Shown: one piece after another, positions 6,309 to 11,424 of the stretch | Layout: each line of letters opens with the position of its first letter | Position numbering within the stretch: position 1 is the stretch's first letter | DNA from: JAFALX01 sp050734185 | Lineage (GTDB): Bacteria > Chloroflexota > Dormibacteria > Aeolococcales > Aeolococcaceae | Assembly (NCBI GenBank): GCA_050734185.1 | Contig: JBOHUE010000142.1 | Span: 1-11,424, forward strand | DNA: 11,424 nucleotides | Direction: 5' to 3' | Program-made: the position numbers and the translations under genes | Notes under the pieces: generated by a model | Told to the model about the DNA's origin: nothing | Database searches by the model: none | What the model saw: the letters and a program-made list of their open reading frames with translations, nothing else

Positions 6309-6779
6309 GTGAGAAGACCCACTCGCCGAGTCGCCGTCGGCAGTGACATGTCGCATCCCGCGGTCGATGCCATCGCCGCCCACCTCCAGGCGTGCGGCTG
6401 TGCCGTGGTCCGCTGCGGCGCGCTGGCGGGGCCGGACGTGCCCTGGCCATCGGTGGCGGAGCAGGTCGCACGGCTCGTCGCGTCCGGGGGAGTGGACACC
6501 GCCGTGCTGTGCTGCTGGACCGGCACTGGCGTCAGCATCGCGGCCAACAAGGTACCGGGAGTTCGTGCCGCACTGTGCACAAACTCGGAGGTTGCGCGGG
6601 GTGCGCGCCGCTGGAACGATGCCAACGTGCTCGCCATCGGGCTCTGCACCACCGCCGCGGCGCAGGCCGTCGAGATGGTGGACGCCTGGCTCGAGACCTA
6701 TGAGGTCGACCCTGGCGAGGTCGCGAACATCGCACGCGTCACCGACCTCGAACGGCGCTACAGAGGCGCCGGACCGTGA
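6309..6779 (+). CDS. RpiB/LacA/LacB-family sugar-phosphate isomerase, variant active site
   Basis: 156 aa from GTG 6309. The frame is open upstream, but 6309 places the conserved first strand 'RRVAVGSD' at the N-terminus. The RpiB core is clear: 'CCWTGTGVSIAANKVPGVRA' (catalytic Cys68/69 and the phosphate-binding GTGVSIAANK), then 'RRWNDANVLAIG' and a C-terminal helix. RpiB interconverts ribose 5-phosphate and ribulose 5-phosphate. Two positions differ from classical RpiB: 'GSDHAG' reads 'GSDMSH', and the His of 'HNDANVL' is Trp102. The substrate may therefore differ from ribose 5-phosphate. There is no clear ribosome site and only 27 bp to the divergent queG start, so leaderless translation is possible. 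The downstream gene overlaps by 4 bp. Confidence 0.85.
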   Translation: MRRPTRRVAVGSDMSHPAVDAIAAHLQACGCAVVRCGALAGPDVPWPSVAEQVARLVASGGVDTAVLCCWTGTGVSIAANKVPGVRAALCTNSEVARGARRWNDANVLAIGLCTTAAAQAVEMVDAWLETYEVDPGEVANIARVTDLERRYRGAGP

Positions 6780-8041
6780 GCGCGCAGCAGTTCCCCAGGT
6801 TGCTCTGCATCATGGGCTCGGGGGAGACGGCGCCGACGATGACGTCGGTTCACCAGGGACTGCTGTCGCGGCTCGGACCGGCGCCGGTCCCTGCGGTGCT
6901 GCTGGACACCCCGTATGGCTTCCAGGAGAACGCGAGCGACATCGCGGCGCGTGCGCAGGCGTACTTCCGCGACAACGTGGGCAACCCCATCGAGGTCGCG
7001 ACCTTCCGCGACCGGGAGACCGCGACGCCGCTGGAGCTCGAGACGATGTTGGCGCGCGTCGCCGCCGCGCGCTATGTGTTCTCAGGTCCCGGGAGTCCGA
7101 CGTACGCGCTGCGCCAGTGGATGGGGACGCGCGTGCCCGCCCTTCTGGCCGCCAAGCTGCGCGACGGTGGCTGCGTGACTTTCGCGAGTGCCGCAGCCGT
7201 CGGACTCGGTGTCGTCTCGCTGCCGGTGTACGAGGTGTACAAGGTGGGCGAGGCGCCACGGTGGATCGAGGGCCTCGACCTGCTCTCGGCGATTGGGCTC
7301 CGTGTGGCGGTGATTCCGCATTACGACAACGCGGAGGGCGGCACCCACGACACGCGCTTCTGCTACATGGGCGAGCGTCGCCTGCGCATTCTCGAGGAGC
7401 AGCTGCCGGACGGCGTTGACATCCTCGGCGTGGATGAGCACACGGCGTGTGTCATCGACGTCGACGCGGCGACCGTGTCGGTGCTCGGTCGCGGCGGTGT
7501 GACGTGGCGCCACCACGGCGCGTCACGGCGATACGAGAGCGGGACCACGCTGTCGATTCCGGCGCTCGCCGCGGGAGGCGCCGCCGCGGAGGCTGCCACG
7601 TCGCTGGAGCTCCGCGACGAACGTGGCTCGTCGGAGTCGGCTGCCACGCCGTTCTTCGACGCGGTCCGCGGGCAATCGGCCACGGCCGAGCACGCGCTGG
7701 AGTGCCGCGACGTCGACAGCGCCGTCGCCGCACTCCTCGAGATCGACACGCAGCTGCACGACTGGGCCGCGGACACCACCGACTCCGACGAGCGCGATCG
7801 CGCGCGCGAGCTCATGCGCCGGCACCTCGTCGGACTCGGCGAGCTCGCGCGCGATGGCGCCGCCGATCCGCGCGAACGCGTGGCGCCGATCGTCGATCGG
7901 GTGCTCGCCATGCGCGACGAGTTGCGCGCGTCGGGCCATTACGACCTCGCCGACCGGTTGCGCGACGGACTCGTCGATGCCGGCATTCAGATCCGCGACA
8001 CGCCGCGGGGCTCTGAATGGGGTCTCGCCCCGCCGGACTAG
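6776..8041 (+). CDS. Peptidase S51/cyanophycinase-like domain fused to a cysteinyl-tRNA synthetase-like C-terminal domain
   Basis: 421 aa. The start GTG 6776 overlaps the preceding TGA (GTGA), with AGAGG 9 bases upstream. The N-terminal domain (about 8-262) follows the S51 class I glutamine-amidotransferase-like fold: 'LLCIMGSGETAPTM', 'LLDTPYGFQENA', 'VFSGPGSPTYAL', a nucleophile elbow 'FASAAAVGLG' (candidate Ser138), 'VIPHYDNAEG' (His182) and 'GVDEHTACVID'. A polar linker follows (about 263-300). Residues 305-416 match the end of CysS: helical 'DVDSAVAALLEIDTQLHDWA', then 'RVLAMRDELRASGHYDLADR' and 'LVDAGIQIRDTPRGSEWGL', the CysS ending pattern (R..AR..kD...AD.iRd.L...GI.leDTp.GT.W). No CysS catalytic (HIGH/KMSKS) domain is present. 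S51 relatives cleave beta-aspartyl or Asp-X dipeptide bonds. The role of the tRNA-synthetase-like tail is unknown; RNA binding or a structural role are both possible. Confidence 0.82.
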   Translation: MSAQQFPRLLCIMGSGETAPTMTSVHQGLLSRLGPAPVPAVLLDTPYGFQENASDIAARAQAYFRDNVGNPIEVATFRDRETATPLELETMLARVAAARYVFSGPGSPTYALRQWMGTRVPALLAAKLRDGGCVTFASAAAVGLGVVSLPVYEVYKVGEAPRWIEGLDLLSAIGLRVAVIPHYDNAEGGTHDTRFCYMGERRLRILEEQLPDGVDILGVDEHTACVIDVDAATVSVLGRGGVTWRHHGASRRYESGTTLSIPALAAGGAAAEAATSLELRDERGSSESAATPFFDAVRGQSATAEHALECRDVDSAVAALLEIDTQLHDWAADTTDSDERDRARELMRRHLVGLGELARDGAADPRERVAPIVDRVLAMRDELRASGHYDLADRLRDGLVDAGIQIRDTPRGSEWGLAPPD

Positions 8042-8433
8042 GCTGCGGCTCCCGGGTGCACGGTGAGCCGCCGCGAGTCGGTGGCGATGCGCGTGAGCTC
8101 CGCGTTGCGCCCCTGCCACATCATCGCCAGCATGTGGAAGTCACCCCGGATCGACCAGAGCGGGTGACCGAACGACGCCGGACGGTTTCCCTCGATGGCG
8201 AAGTGACTGAACCACGCCATGCCGTACGCCACAACCGGAGCCACCGCGAGCAGCTTCGGGTTCCGCGTGGCGATGGCCGTGACCCCCGTCGCGACACCGA
8301 GATGCGTGCCCACGAAATGGACCCACCGCGTCGCCGGCCGGCTGTGCTGTCCGACGTAGAACGGAAAGAACTCCGCGTAGGTGTCGAACTCGAGCAGCGC
8401 AGGGTTTTCGAGGTTGGTCCGCTGCATCGTCAT
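8038..8433 (-). CDS. DUF962/Mpo1-like (YGL010W-like) membrane protein
   Basis: 131 aa from ATG 8433 ('MTMQRTNLENPALLEF'); a second ATG at 8427 is an alternative. Family motifs run in order: 'YAEFFPFYVGQHSRPATR', 'WVHFVGTHLG', a hydrophobic stretch, 'YGMAWFSHFAIEGNRPASF', 'GHPLWSIRGDFHM'. The conserved His residues are those proposed to bind Fe(II) in yeast Mpo1, which converts 2-hydroxy fatty acids to chain-shortened fatty acids (alpha-oxidation). It is the last gene of a minus-strand operon, 20 bp after the upstream stop. Its TAG stop overlaps the TAG stop of the convergent plus-strand gene inside the palindrome CTAG (8038-8041). The open frame extends upstream to 8697 in another gene's territory, but that part is low-complexity Arg/His-rich and is left out. 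Family assignment is firm; the reaction in this organism is inferred. Confidence 0.88.
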   Translation of the reverse strand: MTMQRTNLENPALLEFDTYAEFFPFYVGQHSRPATRWVHFVGTHLGVATGVTAIATRNPKLLAVAPVVAYGMAWFSHFAIEGNRPASFGHPLWSIRGDFHMLAMMWQGRNAELTRIATDSRRLTVHPGAAA

Positions 8434-8453
8434 CGAGAATAGCAGCCGCCGAC

Positions 8454-8918
8454 TCAGCCAGCGACCGTGACCGTCCCCGTCACACCGACTCCGATGGCGT
8501 TGATGCCCTGGGCGGGTGTGAGCGTGACCCGGGCCGTCCCGCGCCCGGTCGTCGTCATCACGATCTTCATGCTGATCGTCTCCTGACCGTTGAGGGCGCC
8601 GCCGCAGGCCTCGCCGTCCTTGACGGTGGCCACGTCGAGGCCCTGGAACGAAACGCTGCTCGGATCGAGCGGACCGGTGACGTCGATGAGCACACACGTG
8701 GGGTTGATCACGCTGTCGCCGGTGTTGTCGAACCCGACGTCCACCTCGAACGGCGTGCCGACCTGCGCGGTCGTCGGGATCACGCCGCCAAGGTCGGCCT
8801 TCGGCTTGCCGGACATCGCGAAGAGCGGTGAGACCACGAGAAGGAACGCACCCAGGATGGCGAGACCCACCAGGATGAGGATGAACGGCCGCGGATCACG
8901 GCGAATGCGCTTGATCAC
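8454..8918 (-). CDS. Membrane-anchored extracytoplasmic beta-rich protein, function unknown
   Basis: 154 aa from GTG 8918. The basic start 'MIKRIRRDPR' and one hydrophobic helix (about 12-34, 'FILILVGLAILGAFLLVVSP') act as an uncleaved anchor or signal. The rest (about 40-154) is Thr/Val/Gly-rich with alternating strands ('TPFEVDVGFDNTGD', 'GRGTARVTLTP', 'GVGVTGTVTVAG'), the look of an Ig-like or DUF11-like sandwich. It has exactly two Cys, 75 and 105, well placed for a disulfide outside the membrane. It sits 9 bp after the mutase stop and 20 bp before the DUF962 start, so all three are very probably co-transcribed. I do not recognise the family. Confidence 0.72.
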   Translation of the reverse strand: MIKRIRRDPRPFILILVGLAILGAFLLVVSPLFAMSGKPKADLGGVIPTTAQVGTPFEVDVGFDNTGDSVINPTCVLIDVTGPLDPSSVSFQGLDVATVKDGEACGGALNGQETISMKIVMTTTGRGTARVTLTPAQGINAIGVGVTGTVTVAG

Positions 8919-8927
8919 CCGATGTGC

Positions 8928-10619
8928 TCAGACCAGCGCGGGCGGGCGGTAGTCGCCGAACACATCGCGGAGCGTGCCGCAGATCTCGCCGAGCGTCGCC
9001 TCGGCGCGGACGGCATCGAGGATCGCCGGCATGAGGTGCGAGTCGCCGGCTGCGGCGCCGGCCAGCACCCGCAGCACCCGGTCGACTGCCACGCCATCCC
9101 GAGCACGCTTGTGCTCGGCGAGCCGCGTCCGCTGCTCGCGCATCACGCGCACGTCGGGACGGAAAAGGAGCGGCGCCTCGGGCTCCTCGGTCTCGGTGTA
9201 CTTGTTCACGCCAACAATGACCTTTTCACCCCGGTCGACGCGCTGCTCAACGCGGTACGCCTCGTCCTGGATGAGGCGCTGCATGTAGCCGGACTCGATG
9301 CAGGCGACCGCTCCGCCGCGCGCGTCCACCTCCTCGAGCAGCTCGGTCGCGCGGCGAACCAGCTCATCGGTGAGCGACTCGACGTAATACGAGCCGGCCA
9401 GGGGGTCGACGGTGTTGGTGACGCCGATCTCCTCACCGATGATCTGCTGCGTGCGCACCGCGATGCGCTGCGCTTTCTCCGTCGGAATCGAGAGCGCCTC
9501 GTCGTAGCAGGACAGGGCCAGCGACTGCACACCGCCGAGCACCGCGGCCAGCGCCTCGATCGCCGCCCGCACGATGTTGTTCTCCGGCTGCTGCGCGGTC
9601 AGCGTCGACCCGCCCGTCTGTGTGTGTGTGCGCAGCATCAGCGACCGCGGATCGCGCGCGGCGAAGCGGTCGCGCATCAGCTCCGACCACATGCGCCGCA
9701 ACGCGCGGTACTTGGCGATCTCCTCGAAGAAGTCGATGTGCGTGTTGAAGATCCACGAGAGCTTGGGCGCGAACTCGTCAACGTCGATGCCGTGGTCGAG
9801 AGTCGCCTGCACATAGGCGCACGCGTTGGCAACCGCGAACGCCATCTCCTGCGGCGCCGTGCTGCCGGCCTCGCGGATGTGATAGCCGGAGAGGGAGATC
9901 GGGTTGAAGCGCGGCGCGTAACGTGTGCACCATGCGATCAGGTCGGCGGCGAGTCGCAACGACGGCTTGGGCGGATAGATGAACGTGCCGCGCGCGATGT
10001 ACTCCTTGAGCACGTCGTTCTGCACGGTGCCCTGCACGTCTGACGGTGGCACACCCTGGCGTTCGGCCGCGACGACGTACATCGCCACCAGCACCGCAGC
10101 CGGTGCGTTTATCGTCATAGACGTGCTCACCTGCTGCAGCGGAATGCTGTCGAACAGCGCCTCCATGTCGTGCACGGAATCGATGGCGACGCCCACCTGG
10201 CCGACCTCGCCCGCGGCGCGCGGGTCGTCACTGTCGAGCCCCATCTGCGTGGGCAGATCGAATGCGACTGACAGGCCCGGCTGGCCGTGCGCAAGCAGGT
10301 ATTGGAAGCGCTCGTTGGCGTCGCGCGCCGTGCCGTAGCCGGCGTACTGGCGGATGCTCCAGAGACGGCCGCGGTACATCGTCGGCTGGATGCCTCGCGT
10401 GTATGGCGGCTCGCCGGGAAATCCCTCGGCTGCGAGGATGCCGTGCTCCGCGAGATCGGCCGGCGTGTACAACGCCTGCACCGGGAGGCCGCTCTCAGTC
10501 TCGAACGACTGTTTGCGCTCGCCCTTCTCCTGCGCCGGGCGGAGCCGCTGCTCTTCCCATTCCAGCAGCGCTCGCGCGAAGTCGGGCGCCGTGCGCTGCC
10601 GCTGGCGCTCCAGGACCAT
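8928..10619 (-). CDS. Methylmalonyl-CoA mutase, large (catalytic) subunit of the split type
   Basis: 563 aa from ATG 10619. It catalyses the coenzyme B12-dependent rearrangement of (R)-methylmalonyl-CoA to succinyl-CoA. The TIM-barrel substrate domain is complete: 'GIQPTMYRGRLWSIRQYAGY' (Tyr82), 'GLSVAFDLPTQMGLDSDDP', 'VQNDVLKEYIARGTFIYPP' (Arg210), 'SGYHIREAG' (Tyr246, His247) and 'HTQTGGSTLTAQQPENNIVR'. Tyr82 in 'TMY' and Arg210 are the residues typical of methylmalonyl-CoA specificity; isobutyryl- and ethylmalonyl-type mutases differ near the TMY position. The protein ends at 'VFGDYRPPALV' without the C-terminal cobalamin-binding domain (DxHxxG), so it belongs to the split form that needs a separate small subunit, not seen in this window. 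It heads a three-gene operon. Confidence 0.92.
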   Translation of the reverse strand: MVLERQRQRTAPDFARALLEWEEQRLRPAQEKGERKQSFETESGLPVQALYTPADLAEHGILAAEGFPGEPPYTRGIQPTMYRGRLWSIRQYAGYGTARDANERFQYLLAHGQPGLSVAFDLPTQMGLDSDDPRAAGEVGQVGVAIDSVHDMEALFDSIPLQQVSTSMTINAPAAVLVAMYVVAAERQGVPPSDVQGTVQNDVLKEYIARGTFIYPPKPSLRLAADLIAWCTRYAPRFNPISLSGYHIREAGSTAPQEMAFAVANACAYVQATLDHGIDVDEFAPKLSWIFNTHIDFFEEIAKYRALRRMWSELMRDRFAARDPRSLMLRTHTQTGGSTLTAQQPENNIVRAAIEALAAVLGGVQSLALSCYDEALSIPTEKAQRIAVRTQQIIGEEIGVTNTVDPLAGSYYVESLTDELVRRATELLEEVDARGGAVACIESGYMQRLIQDEAYRVEQRVDRGEKVIVGVNKYTETEEPEAPLLFRPDVRVMREQRTRLAEHKRARDGVAVDRVLRVLAGAAAGDSHLMPAILDAVRAEATLGEICGTLRDVFGDYRPPALV

Positions 10620-10648
10620 GGCCGCAGCATACTGCCGCCGCTCACCGC

Positions 10649-10671
10649 AACCGGATCGCGGGCGTCCGGTT
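10649..10671. promoter_or_regulatory. Inverted repeat in the divergent mutase/TOPRIM-like intergenic region, candidate operator
   Basis: Perfect 7-bp arms AACCGGA (10649-10655) and TCCGGTT (10665-10671) are separated by 9 bases. Centre-to-centre spacing is 16 bp, about one and a half helical turns. It lies 30 bp upstream of the mutase start and 53 bp upstream of the divergent GTG at 10724. This suggests a dimeric repressor site, but no regulator gene is in view. Confidence 0.4.
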
Positions 10672-10723
10672 CCGTCGCTGTCGCGTGACGTGATGCGCGC
10701 GCACCCGATGTGACACTCGGCGC

Positions 10724-11424
10724 GTGACGCGCCCGATCACAACCGAGCTCATCGCGCGCACCGGCACCGCTCTCGCCGACGGCGGGTGGCGCTACACATC
10801 GCGCCAGCTGTACTACGCCACATGCGCGGCCGCCGAGACACCCCGGCGCTCACCCGCGCGCGGACAGTTCGCAGTCGGTGTGCTCCTCGGGCTGGTGGCG
10901 CTGATCCTGATACCGATTCATGTCGCTGCGGTGGCGCTGGGGGCGCTCGCGGTTCTGTCGATCGCTTCGGCTGTGGTGTCACTGCTGACGTTCAAGCCCG
11001 CGACGGGACGCCCGCTGCCGCTCTCATTCCCCGAGTTCGAGGCTCTGCTCGCGTCGGAAGAGCCGTCCGGGGCGTTGATCGACGCCACGGAGCCGGCGAC
11101 ACCCATTGGTGCAACGGGTGATGTCCTGATCGTCTGCGACACGGCGGAGAACGCATCCGCAGCCGGCGCCAACGTCGTGCGCGCACTGCTGTCGCACGTT
11201 GCGGTGACAACCGCTGACACGCCGGTGCGGGAGGGCAGCACGGTGATCGCGCTGCACGACGCGTCGCCGCGCGGTTGCGCGCTGACGTCGGACCTCGCCG
11301 ACGCCGGCTGTCGCGTCATCGACGCAGGGCTTCGTCCCGCATGGGTCGCCGGCGCCGGCGTGCAGACGCTCGAGGGCGCCGCCGCGCGAATGCCGCGCGA
11401 TCTGAGCCCGGCGCTGAGCGACGC
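10724..11424 (+). CDS. Membrane protein with SRQLYY winged-helix motif and TOPRIM-like segment, incomplete at right edge
   Basis: From GTG 10724 the frame is open to the window end (233 codons seen). It is the only start in frame after a TGA at 10691-10693; no clear ribosome site is visible, so it may be leaderless. Residues 1-37 contain 'GGWRYTSRQLYYATCAAAE', like the winged-helix 'T.RqlYY' motif of topoisomerase VI A/Spo11-related proteins, where the Tyr makes the DNA bond. Two hydrophobic helices follow (about 50-67 and 69-90, 'FAVGVLLGLVALILIPIHVA'). Residues 132-205 look like a TOPRIM fold: 'GDVLIVCDTAEN', then 'TVIALHDASPRG' in place of DxDxxG, then 'GCRVIDAGLRPAW'. The second Asp of DxD is Ser181, and the usual Glu in the first strand is not obvious. 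The assignment to the Top6A-like/TOPRIM group is inference from short motifs; catalytic activity is doubtful. Confidence 0.6.
   Translation, partial: MTRPITTELIARTGTALADGGWRYTSRQLYYATCAAAETPRRSPARGQFAVGVLLGLVALILIPIHVAAVALGALAVLSIASAVVSLLTFKPATGRPLPLSFPEFEALLASEEPSGALIDATEPATPIGATGDVLIVCDTAENASAAGANVVRALLSHVAVTTADTPVREGSTVIALHDASPRGCALTSDLADAGCRVIDAGLRPAWVAGAGVQTLEGAAARMPRDLSPALSD

Noticed and set aside
8922..10043. Plus-strand frame of 373 codons opposite the mutase
   Set aside because: Antisense to a clear methylmalonyl-CoA mutase; Arg/Leu/His-rich with no recognisable family.
10682..10729. Direct repeat CGCGTGACG at 10682-10690 and 10721-10729
   Set aside because: A 9-base repeat of CG-rich text 39 bp apart, the second copy overlapping the start codon. 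It is too short to separate from chance in DNA of this composition.

Overview
This is an 11.4 kb window of very GC-rich bacterial chromosome, densely coding, with genes on both strands. There is no rRNA, tRNA, insertion sequence, CRISPR array or phage gene in view. The GC richness, frequent GTG starts, a split methylmalonyl-CoA mutase, a HEAT-tailed QueG and an actinobacterial/Chloroflexota-style RpiB variant suggest Chloroflexota, Dormibacterota or a deep actinobacterial lineage. This placement is inference: the window holds no phylogenetic marker that I can score.

Layout, left to right. (1) 1-1089 (+) is the end of a protein with the fold of an ATP-dependent DNA ligase of the LigD type, but every nucleotidyl-transfer catalytic residue is replaced. 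(2) 1157-1960 (+) is a guanidino-group-modifying enzyme of the DDAH/arginine dihydrolase family. (3) A short convergent spacer holds a hairpin and three DnaA-box-like 9-mers. (4) 2023-2757 (-) is a secreted, Ala/Pro-rich, single-pass membrane protein. It is divergent from (5) 2819-3850 (+), a six-bladed NHL-like beta-propeller lipoprotein. (6) 3861-4652 (-) is a two-LysM lytic transglycosylase, divergent from (7) 4719-5171 (+), a small three-helix membrane protein. (8) 5196-6281 (-) is epoxyqueuosine reductase QueG, divergent by only 27 bp from (9) 6309-6779 (+), an RpiB-family isomerase with altered active-site positions. (10) 6776-8041 (+) overlaps it by 4 bp: a peptidase S51/cyanophycinase-like domain fused to a cysteinyl-tRNA synthetase-like C-terminal tail. 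(11-13) 10619 down to 8038 (-) is a tight three-gene operon: methylmalonyl-CoA mutase large subunit, a membrane-anchored extracytoplasmic protein, and a DUF962/Mpo1-like protein. (14) 10724 to the right edge (+) is an incomplete gene whose product combines a TopoVI-A/Spo11-like 'SRQLYY' winged-helix motif, two transmembrane helices and a TOPRIM-like segment with degenerate acidic residues.

How the genes may work together. Genes 4-7 form a cell-envelope block: surface protein, lipoprotein, peptidoglycan lyase and small membrane protein. The mutase operon can be read as one pathway. Mpo1-type alpha-oxidation makes odd-chain fatty acids, their beta-oxidation gives propionyl-CoA, and methylmalonyl-CoA mutase returns that carbon to succinyl-CoA. 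RpiB and the S51-CysS fusion are translationally coupled. The most unusual items are the catalytically dead ligase-fold protein, the S51-CysS fusion and the membrane-embedded TOPRIM-like protein at the right edge. No stretch longer than about 110 bases lacks a gene.
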